Origin: Folioceros fuciformis
Taxonomy: Eukaryota > Anthocerotophyta > Anthocerotopsida > Anthocerotales
Assembly: GCA_049999805.1 (NCBI GenBank)
Contig: JBNGIO010006348.1
Span: 522,452 to 586,451, forward strand
Length of the DNA stretch: 64,000 nucleotides
Direction: 5' to 3'
Made by a program: the position numbers and the translations under genes. The stretch's first letter is position 1; each line of letters starts with the position of its first letter. Positions 56,206 to 64,000 of the stretch are shown piece by piece. The notes below the pieces were generated by a model that searched no databases, was not told where the DNA came from, and saw only the letters and a program-made list of their open reading frames with translations.

Positions 56206-58704
56206 ATGGGGTCCGTCTCGGTACAGGGTGGATTGCACCTGCATGGCGGGACGGCTGGGGGAGAGAAATGCCTGTCGGTGAGGCTGGTTGTTCGGATGGC
56301 TTCCTTGCCTGGACCTCGCAAGGGCTTGGCGGCCAGAAATTCGTCTGGCTGGAAGGCGGTCACAGTGCGCCCTAGTTGGGTTGGATTCGGGGGGGAATGT
56401 AGGAAAGGGAGGGGACTGTGCACTGCGGCTGTTCTGCGGAATCCCCGAAGTCAGCAGGCAGGAGTGACGGTGGAGGCGAAGGAGGAATTGGAGGAGAGGC
56501 AGGAGGTGGTGAGGGATGGGGAGCAAACGATTATACCCAACATTTTGAGGATTCTTAGGCCTGGCAAGTGGGATTCCGAGGTGGAGAGGACCTTGGCGGA
56601 GCTGGACCCCGACTTGAAGCCCCACCATGTGCGGCTGGTGATGCAGAAGGTGCAGGATGTGGATACTGCGTGGGGATTCTTTAACTGGGCGGGGACATTG
56701 CCGGACTACCAGCACACGGAGAGCACGTATGAGCCCATGTTGAGGCACCTTGGCTACTGCCTGAGGTTTGAGGAGATTTGCGAGCTGCTCAAGGTGATGG
56801 ATCGGAAAGGGGAGGACGTGCAGAATTACATCTTCCGGATTGTGTTGAGATTCGACAGGGAGAAGAATCCTAGCGGGGCGTATAAGGCCTTTTTGGCCCT
56901 GACGGGTTGTGGCCTGCAGCCCAGCTCGGTGGTGTGCAATTTTTTGCTCGGCACTCTGTCCAGACACGGGCTGCATCAGGGGTGCATCGAGGTTTATCAC
57001 CACATGCTGGCGCGTGGCTTTGTTTTGGACCAGAGAGCGTACAACCGTCTCATCTACAGCTCCTACAAAGTGGGGTTTATGGATGAGGCGTACAAGCTGT
57101 ACTTGGAGATGCGGAGGCTGGGTCTGGCTGTTTCCAAGTGGACTTATGTTGCTCTAATCAATGGTCTTGTGAAGGCAGGTCTTGTCTCTGAAGGCTATGC
57201 GATCTTCAAAGAGATGGAGTTGCCTCCGAATCTCCTTGTTTTCAATGGGTTGATACACGGCCTGGGGAAGGCGGGGCAGTTCAATGAGGCGCTGAGGCTG
57301 TTCGGCACCATGGAGGAGTCTGGTGTTTTCCCTGATGTTATTACGTATTCTACGCTTATGGATCAGCTCTGCAAATCTGGGAAGATCGATGAGGCCTGCG
57401 AGCTCTTTGCCGATATGAGGCGGAAAGGGATTCCTCCCAATCTTTTCACGTACAATGTTATGATTGGAGGGCTGAACAAGGCTGGTCGCCTCCTGGAAGC
57501 CACAGGACATTTTGAAGACATGTGTAAGGCAGGTATCTCTCCTGATGTCATTACTTACAACTCCCTCATAGATGCAAATGGTAAAGCTGGTCAAATGTTT
57601 GAGGCCATAAAACTTTTTGTTGCGATGAGAAAATCTGGAGTCACTCCAGACATGGTCACGTACAACAGTGTCATAAGTGGATTTGCAAAAGCGGGGCAAT
57701 TGGAGCAGTCGTTTCAAACACTGGACATGATGCAGGAGAATGGAATTTACCCCAACGCCGTTACGTACAACATTCTAATCTCAGCGCTTGCTAGGACTGG
57801 ACAGGTAGACCAAGCGCAAGTTATATTGGATGCTATGGCAGAAGCAGGGGTTCAGCCAAATGTTATCACTTACACGGCCTTGATCGATGGCTTGGGTAAG
57901 GCTGGTCAGCCCTCGACTGCTCTGGAGGTTTTCAACAGTCTAAAGGACAAACCGATAGCCCCCAATGCAGTATGTTACAGTACAATCATTGGTGTGCTTT
58001 GCAAAGCAGGGCAGTATGAGGAGGCTCACAGCATTTTTGAAGACATGAACAAGAATGGAGTTGTGCCTGATGCGGTTGCGTTTGGGACACTCATTGTTGG
58101 TTTTGGTAAAGGCGGTCAAGTAGATAAGGCTTGTTCTCTGTTTGATGAAATGAGGCGAAGAGGTCTTGTTACAGGAGTATTTTCGTATAATGTACTCATT
58201 GGTGTGCTCAGCCGCGATGGGCAGATAGAGGAGGCTTTGAGCATTTTCAGGGATTTGGGTCAGCAAGGCTTACAACCAGATGCTATCACCTACAATACCC
58301 TGATAGATGGGCTTGGTAAGGTGGGGCGGTTAGACGAAGCTTGCAAGCTTTTGAACGAGATGAAGGAACAGAATATGTCAGGGGATGTGGTTTCGTACAG
58401 TTCTTTGATCGACAGTCTCGGCAAATTTGGCCAGATTGATAAGGCATACCAGTTGTTCAAGGATATGCAAGCCGAAGGTCTCAGCCCAAATGTGATAACG
58501 TTCTCGTCGCTGATAGATGCCTTTGCCAGGTCCGGACGATTGGATGAAGCTTGTGTTCTGTTTGAAGAGATGAAAGAGAAGGGGCTTCTTCCGAACGAGA
58601 TCACGTATGCCAACATCATCAACGGGTTTAACAAGGCTGGTCAAACAAGGAAAGCGAAGGAGTTCACAGAACGGGAAATGAACCAAGATGTTTTCTTCGT
58701 ATGA
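56206..58704 (+). CDS. P-class pentatricopeptide-repeat protein
   Basis: Single exon of 832 residues from the first in-frame ATG at 56206. A second ATG is at 56299 (MASLPGPRKG). Seen: an Arg/Gly-rich N-terminus of about 100 residues with few acidic residues, typical of organelle targeting. The pre-repeat block follows, with LAELDPDLKPHHVRLVM and WGFFNWAGTLPDYQH. About 17 consecutive 35-residue PPRs follow to the end. They have the regular P-type form, for example VITYNSLIDANGKAGQMFEA, AVTYNILISALARTGQVDQA and AITYNTLIDGLGKVGRLDEA. No E, E+ or DYW extension is present. It ends with a short acidic tail. P-class PPRs bind specific organelle RNAs for stabilisation, splicing or translation. The target cannot be named. 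Confidence 0.92.
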   Translation: MGSVSVQGGLHLHGGTAGGEKCLSVRLVVRMASLPGPRKGLAARNSSGWKAVTVRPSWVGFGGECRKGRGLCTAAVLRNPRSQQAGVTVEAKEELEERQEVVRDGEQTIIPNILRILRPGKWDSEVERTLAELDPDLKPHHVRLVMQKVQDVDTAWGFFNWAGTLPDYQHTESTYEPMLRHLGYCLRFEEICELLKVMDRKGEDVQNYIFRIVLRFDREKNPSGAYKAFLALTGCGLQPSSVVCNFLLGTLSRHGLHQGCIEVYHHMLARGFVLDQRAYNRLIYSSYKVGFMDEAYKLYLEMRRLGLAVSKWTYVALINGLVKAGLVSEGYAIFKEMELPPNLLVFNGLIHGLGKAGQFNEALRLFGTMEESGVFPDVITYSTLMDQLCKSGKIDEACELFADMRRKGIPPNLFTYNVMIGGLNKAGRLLEATGHFEDMCKAGISPDVITYNSLIDANGKAGQMFEAIKLFVAMRKSGVTPDMVTYNSVISGFAKAGQLEQSFQTLDMMQENGIYPNAVTYNILISALARTGQVDQAQVILDAMAEAGVQPNVITYTALIDGLGKAGQPSTALEVFNSLKDKPIAPNAVCYSTIIGVLCKAGQYEEAHSIFEDMNKNGVVPDAVAFGTLIVGFGKGGQVDKACSLFDEMRRRGLVTGVFSYNVLIGVLSRDGQIEEALSIFRDLGQQGLQPDAITYNTLIDGLGKVGRLDEACKLLNEMKEQNMSGDVVSYSSLIDSLGKFGQIDKAYQLFKDMQAEGLSPNVITFSSLIDAFARSGRLDEACVLFEEMKEKGLLPNEITYANIINGFNKAGQTRKAKEFTEREMNQDVFFV

Positions 58705-59362
58705 GATACAGCTCCGCTAAACATGTGGATGCGGATGTGTGGGAGTGAGCTGTTGATGCTCCAGGGGGTCTCTGATGCTTACTGCTGCGCAAGGCTCTCG
58801 ATCACTGAACTAGAGTTTAGTCAGGTTGTCTTGCTAACTATCCCTCGGGCGGGGATCTTGTTCAGGGAAACCTGCATGGTATGTATATTAATCATCTCAT
58901 TGTAGGCACGTGCTCTCTCGAGCACCTGCGTGGAGTGGAACCTGGTGAATCTTAAATTCACTTTGTATCTTCTGTCGGGCTTTGAATGTGATCTACTACG
59001 AAGTAGCAGCTCACGTAGGGAGATACTCGAGGATGAGGCACACAGAGGCGATGACGAAGTTTTGTGATTTCGGGTGAAGTTGAGGATACTCTCGGCATGC
59101 ATCTGCTCTTAGAGAGTGTCGGCGTTATGTCCGAACCAACTCAAAGGTATGAAGTATCTGGTCAATGACGAAGTCTGAGCGTGAAGAGCGTCCGCTCACA
59201 TATTGGGTATTTCGTAGTCTGAAAAAAGTGTAACAGCCGGTGAACAGGCACTTCTGAGAGGCCATGTTAATCTGAATGGCTCGATTCCAGTGCAATCCAC
59301 ATGAACGCCAAACAGCGTCATTCCCAGGCCCTGACATCCCGAGGAAGTGTAACGTAGCTGTC
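58705..59362. other. intergenic, convergent PPR genes
   Basis: 3' flanks of the P-class PPR (+) and the DYW-type PPR (-). No other feature was seen. Confidence 0.4.
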
Positions 59363-61802
59363 TTAATTGTCATCACCGCAAGAGCATGCCCCTTCTTTGA
59401 AATGATGGACACGGTGAGCATCCCTCACGATGATCTCTCGTTTTTCAATGCTAGAGATAATTTTGGTGCCGCTGTGGCAGTGAAGGCACATTTTGAGGTT
59501 CTTGGTCACCAGCAGAGTGCTGCCTTCAGGAGTGTTGAGAAGGCCGAAGGCTACAGCAAGTTTTTCAGCATGTCCACAAAGAGCATCTTCCTTCTCCTTC
59601 TCAGACAGCGATTCCAGGAATAAGTCCATTTGTGGGCCATGGCCGCCCAGTGTAAGCTGCTGATTCAGGCTCCTTAGCTTCGCTCCTGTATCATCCCTGT
59701 TTGATCCCACGGTGAATTCGTGCACCTGGTTATTGACTTCTATCGAAGCTGAGGCAAACTTCTTCTCGGCACCAGCCCATTTTCTCAAATTTTCTATGTC
59801 ATCTACATCCTGCCACCTCCCTACCTCAGAATACATGTCAGACATGAGAGCATAGCACGAGGCATGCTGAGGTTCCATTTGCACAAGCCGGTCAAAGCAC
59901 CGCCTTCCGACCTCGATGGTATGATATGTTCTGCTGGCGCTGAGCAAACATCTCCAGCCGACGCTGTTTTGTGCAAATGGCATTGTTTCCAGCATTAGCT
60001 CAGCCTCGTCCAATCGGCCGGACCTGCCGAGGAGATCAACCATGCAGGTGTAGTGATCAACGCCTGGAACGAGGCCATAAGTCTCTACCATCATTCTGAA
60101 GTACTTCTGCCCCTTCTCCACCAGTCCCACATGACTGCACGCTACGAGAAGACATAGAAAGGTTGCTGCATCCGGGACAACTCCCTGTAGTTGCATTTTG
60201 TCAAAGCACTGCATTGCCTTGTCACACCTGTTGTGCTGTCCAAAGCCATTGATCAGGGCAGTCCAAGTCACCACGTCTCTCTTTGACATTCCGTCGAATA
60301 CTGATTGAGCCTCCTCCAGGCTCCCACACTTTGCATACATGTCGACTAGGCTGTTTGCCACAATGAGATCTACTAGCAGCCCCTTCTCCACAACTTGTGT
60401 GTGTACCCGCTTGCCCTCCTGGATCGCCCCCACACTGCCACATGCCTTCAGAATATTCACAAACGTAGTCACATTGGGCACCACCCCTTCCTGCTGCATT
60501 CTTGCAAACAGTGTGAAGGCTTCCTGGCCAACACAATGCTGGGCATATCCTGCAATCATGCTGTTCCAAGTGATAACATCTTTGGACGTCATTGTATCAA
60601 ACACTCTGCGGGCATCCTCCAGGCTCCCGCACTTCACAAACATTTCCAGGAGGCTATTCTTTATTAGCAAGTCTTCAACAAGTCCCAAATCCAAGAGCTG
60701 GGCATAGATCCGTTTGCCATCCTGCAGAGCACCTGTGTTGCCACATGCCTTCAGAATGCTTAAAAACGTTACGCTGTCAGGTCTGTTCCCATCCTCCTGC
60801 ATGCTCGTGAGGAGTTGAAGAGCCGCAAGAGTATGTCCGTGCTGGGCATAGCCTGAAATCATGGCACTCCAGGTTACAGTATCTCTTGCTGGTAATCTAT
60901 CAAACACTTTCCTGGCATCTACAAGGCTACCGCACTTGACGTACATGTCCATTAAGGCACTGCCCACAAAACCATCAGTCTCAAGTCCTATTTCCACTAT
61001 CTGAGCATGGATCTGTCTGCCTTCGTTTATGGCTCGGGCACTGGTACAAGCCTTCAACACGCTCAAAAACGTAGCTTTGTCTGGAGTTATTCTGTCTTCG
61101 CGCATCCCTGCAAACACCTTAAGGGCTTCTTCACCGAGCCCCTGACTAGCATATCCTGTAATGATGGTGTTCCACGTTACTACGTTCTTGGAGGACATTC
61201 TGTCAAACATCCTTCGCGCATCCTCCAAGCTCCCACATTTTGCATACATGTTCAGGAGAGCACTCCCAACAAAAACGTTTGACTCAAACCCGTTATCAGT
61301 TACATCAGCATGCACTAGTTGTCCGGATTTCAGATCTATGGCCATGGTACAGGCTTTAAGGACAGTCACATACAGGTACGAATCCGCTCGAATACCAGAT
61401 TTTCGCATGCGGTCATAGAGCTTTATAGCATGCTCAGCTTGCCCATGCTCAGCATGCGCTGAGATGATTGAAGTCCATACAAATGCAGTTGGGGCGGCCA
61501 ACTTCATAAACACTTCATCTGCCTCATTTAGGCTTCCCAATGTAGCGTACATACGAACGAGGTGATTTGCCAGAAACGTGTTGGTCTCATATCCACGTCT
61601 CACAGTAAGATTATGAACTCGCCGTCCGACTGGCAAATTCTTCTGTACTATGCACCCCTTTATAAGACAGTATATCATCTCCCTGGTGATGAAAGTTCCT
61701 TCCTCAGCCATCAGATCCACAGCTTCAAAAGCCTTAAACACCTCGCCATCTTCACAAAGTTTTCTCCATGGAATAGAGCGCAAAGAATTGCACACATCCA
61801 CG
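59363..61802 (-). CDS. DYW-type PPR RNA-editing factor with altered C-terminus
   Basis: PLS-class PPR protein, about 813 residues in the main exon. The exon seems to begin at an acceptor (CCTCGCAG) at 61803. No ATG lies in frame before residue 35 of the open frame (61711). A 5' exon with the targeting peptide is probably upstream; it could not be placed with consistent phase. Seen: repeated MYAKCGSLEDARRVFD-type blocks, then E and E+ motifs, ACSHVGLVEKGQKYF to MEPQHASCYALMSDMYSEVGR and IEVNNQVHEF. The DYW deaminase domain has HAEKLAVAFGLL (zinc and catalytic H-x-E) and CLHCHSGTKI (C-x2-C-H). REIIVRDAHRVHHFKEGACS then leads to CGDDN and the stop. The usual last three residues are DYW. DYW proteins carry out C-to-U editing of organelle RNA. 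The zinc-binding set is kept, so activity is possible. Confidence 0.85.
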
Positions 61803-63410
61803 CTGCGAGGCAAGCAGGTTAGGACAAGGAAGTGCGGAGGCGGCTAAGTCAGAGAACCCGAAATCCCCCTGAAGAGTATTACTGCAAAACTGTCGAGAGC
61901 TGTAGAAGAAACTGCACCTCACAGGTTCAACCCCCGATGAAACACCAGAAGGCAATGGAACTGAATTTGGTACTCTAGATGGCTTCTGCTGCCGAAGGCC
62001 CATGTCCTTTACCCATCCAACTTCTAACTTAAACCGCTGGCCTTCGTCCACGAAGGTCAGGTCCGCGAGGGGTCTCTGCAGAATTTCTCAGGCTCGTTAC
62101 TAAGATCTCTATGCCATATAACCCACGTTCCATCAGCGAAGAACGAATCTTACCTTGCTCGGGCTATTTCCCCTCCATCCTCGCAATGCATTTTGATCAT
62201 CTGGAAGCCAAACCAAGTTCCGAGGTCAGAAAATCAACGTGAGCTGGGCAAGCCAAATGAAAGCATACAGACCACTCACCCAGGGTGCTTCCAAGCTTCT
62301 GGCCTTCGGAATGATCTCGGAGACTGGAGAAGCTTAGGTACCCTTCTTCCTTGGGCAGGAAAGAACGGGATTTGATTAGCATTTGACAGGTTCCGGCCAC
62401 ATGGCGGAAGGACCCAACTATCCTCATTTGAGCAGCTCATTTGCGTTGCAATCAGTGTCTGATACAATGGGCTGGACAGCTCCGGCTCAAAGAACGTAGA
62501 AATGGAACTCGCGCATACTGTCTGGAGCAGACGCAGCATTAGTGAGGCCACCAGTTGCGGTGATGGAACCCGGATGGCGAGTTGAGCATCTTGGTCGGAA
62601 CAGAACTCGTGCACTCTTGACACATCTCATCTTCTTCCAGCATGATCATTTCAGAAAGGATTCGGCTTCTTCATTTGCAGCGTGTTAACACTGCAGATGG
62701 TTTGGAGCGTTGTGACGAATGAAGACCTGTTTGAAGCAACGGAAATTCATCGCTTGTCTTCCTGCGGAGGCATGGTGCAGGCGGCAATCAAGTATGCAGA
62801 GTCGCGTGAAGCGTAGGCAAATCTGTGGGCATTGATCCTCCGGTTGTTGCTCCTGTCGTAAATTCTTAGGACCTCACCGTTCCAGCTGGCTTGCAGATGA
62901 CCTGGACAAGAACAACGCAGTTGTGAACATATCATTTGCTGATCCATCGCAGTTTTGGAACAGGAGGTCGGGCAAGGTGAATTGGTTTAGGTCTTAGCTG
63001 TCTCCCAATCTCTTTTGGAAGGTGTTGCCTGGTCGTTAGGTGGCAGTTGACCCTGGGTGATCACCACAGACAGAGCTCAAGCATCTAGACTTCGTGCACA
63101 GGACAACAAACGATGGGTTGTGGCTGGACTCATTGTCAGTTCCCACCAGCAAATCGAGGAATACATTATCTGCTGGTGCGGCATCTATCCGAGAAGATGG
63201 AGGCCATGCTGGTGCAGCATCTATCCGGGAAGATGGAGGTCTTGCTGGAGACCATCCGCATGCCGTCAGGTATGTTCACAGTGTGCACTCCTTTAGGTGT
63301 GGAGAGACTGAACTTCTAGCCTTCTTGCCACCACCGTTCCTAAATTGCGCTGTTTGATTTTGAATTTCAAGGAGGGCATGTAGGGGTGCAAGGGCTGAAG
63401 GTCCTTCAGG
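61803..63410. other. region between two divergent PPR genes
   Basis: It should hold the first exons, promoters and leaders of the DYW-type PPR (-) and its paralogue (+). Frames at 61752-62051 (-) and 63057-63296 (+) could contain 5' coding exons, but no pair of splice sites gives a phase-consistent join to an ATG. Other parts show no recognised feature. Confidence 0.35.
63172..63243. repeat. 36-base tandem duplication
   Basis: Two adjacent 36-base units, GCTGGTGCRGCATCTATCCG followed by (A/G)GAAGATGGAGG. They differ at a few positions. The length is a multiple of three, so it could lie in a coding exon (GAASIREDGGHA, then GAASIREDGGLA). Confidence 0.85.
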
Positions 63411-64000
63411 AGCTTGGAGCAGTTTTTATAAGACGGGACAGGTTGATGAGGTATTCCAAGCTTTGGACCTCATGCACCGGGAGGGCCTTGTGGTTTCTGT
63501 AGACTTGTTGTACCAGCTCCTCAAATGGTGCATTGCACAGAAGGACCAGGCTGCTGGGAGACGTGTCCATGCCATCACTGTGAGGAATGGGCATGAGGCA
63601 AACGCATTTCTGGGGAACCACATTATTCGCATGTATGCATCTCACGGGGAGTTGCAGAAAGCGAGTGAAGTCTTCCGCAAACTTCAACCCCCCAATGTAT
63701 TTGCTTGGAGTGCAATTATCTCGGCCCATGTGGATCATGGGAAAGCAACGCGGGCTATAGAATTGTATAAGCAACTGCGGCAAACACCGGTGCCGCCTGA
63801 TGACTATACCCTCGTTGCTGTTCTCAAAGCCTGTGCAAGTTCGTCGGATTTGACATCAGGAAAGCTAGTTCATGGTGATGTGGTGAAGAATGGATCCGAG
63901 TCTAATGTGTTCGTTGGTAACACATTAGTCGACATGTATTGTAAGTGTGGGAGTCTGGAGGATGCTCGCACAGTGTTTGATAAGCTCCAGACCAGAGATG
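63411..64000 (+). CDS. PLS-class PPR protein, 5' part of main exon, runs off the window
   Basis: Open frame from an acceptor-like site (CCTTCAG at 63410) to the window end, about 196 codons without a stop. Upstream the frame stops at 63361. Seen: AWSSFYKTGQVDEVFQALDL, GRRVHAITVRNGHEANAFLG, NHIIRMYASHGELQKASEVF and NVFAWSAIISAHVDHGKA. Further on are LKACASSSDLTSGKLVHGDV and GNTLVDMYCKCGSLEDARTV. It aligns residue by residue with the start of the DYW-type PPR at 59363-61802, which has the same order of blocks (GRRVHNLTVRRGYETNTFLA, WTSIISAHAEHGQA). It is therefore a divergent paralogue in head-to-head orientation. The start codon must be in an upstream exon. The C-terminal domain lies outside the window. 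Confidence 0.82.

Noticed and set aside
61752-62051. Minus-strand frame as the first exon of the DYW PPR
   Set aside because: The only good donor (61922) joins in a phase that has no ATG before an in-frame stop, so the join could not be supported.

Overview
The window is nuclear DNA of a land plant. Evidence includes multi-exon genes with GT-AG introns, a sucrose-phosphate phosphatase, a TORTIFOLIA1-type microtubule protein, a TOM2A tetraspanin, pentatricopeptide-repeat (PPR) proteins with an RNA-editing type C-terminus, and copia and gypsy retroelement debris. Introns are short (mostly about 75-200 bases). Closely related editing-type PPR genes sit side by side. This suits a seed-free plant with a compact gene space, such as a lycophyte, hornwort or moss, but the species cannot be fixed from the sequence. 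Two runs of exactly 100 N (12097-12196 and 45563-45662) are assembly gaps of nominal size.

Layout. 0.4-17.5 kb is gene-rich: an ankyrin protein (+), sucrose-phosphate phosphatase (-, eight exons), a small membrane ORF (-), PUS10 (+, fourteen exons), a SAC3/GANP PCI-domain protein (+, eight exons, one crossed by a gap) and TORTIFOLIA1-like (-, one exon). 19.6-28 kb is a repeat island. It holds a dispersed element with an intact TFIIB-like cyclin-fold ORF, a decayed Ty3/gypsy element with a PHD finger behind its integrase, and LTR-like direct repeats. 28.8-45.3 kb returns to genes: an RNF14-type RWD/RBR ubiquitin ligase (+), two convergent tetraspanins (TOM2A, +, and a paralogue, -), a glyoxalase-fold protein (+), a kinase-only protein (-) and a multi-pass membrane protein (-). 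46.2-54.5 kb is a second repeat island. It holds a second intact TFIIB-like copy (-), a 205-base identical fragment of it fused to a copia remnant, and nested copia pieces. 54.5-64 kb has an EDM2-like PHD protein (+), a P-class PPR (+), a DYW-type PPR (-), and the start of a paralogous PPR (+) that runs off the end.

Most genes are ordinary housekeeping functions: sucrose synthesis, tRNA pseudouridylation, mRNA export, microtubule organisation, ubiquitylation and organelle RNA processing. They do not form one pathway. The least ordinary material is the dispersed TFIIB-like ORF family and the convergent tetraspanin pair with identical internal exon lengths. Also unusual are the DYW protein ending in DDN and the PHD gene whose start codon lies about 20 bases after a tandem-repeat array.

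Exon boundaries were derived by eye from splice signals, phase and protein-family similarity recalled from knowledge. No database search was run.
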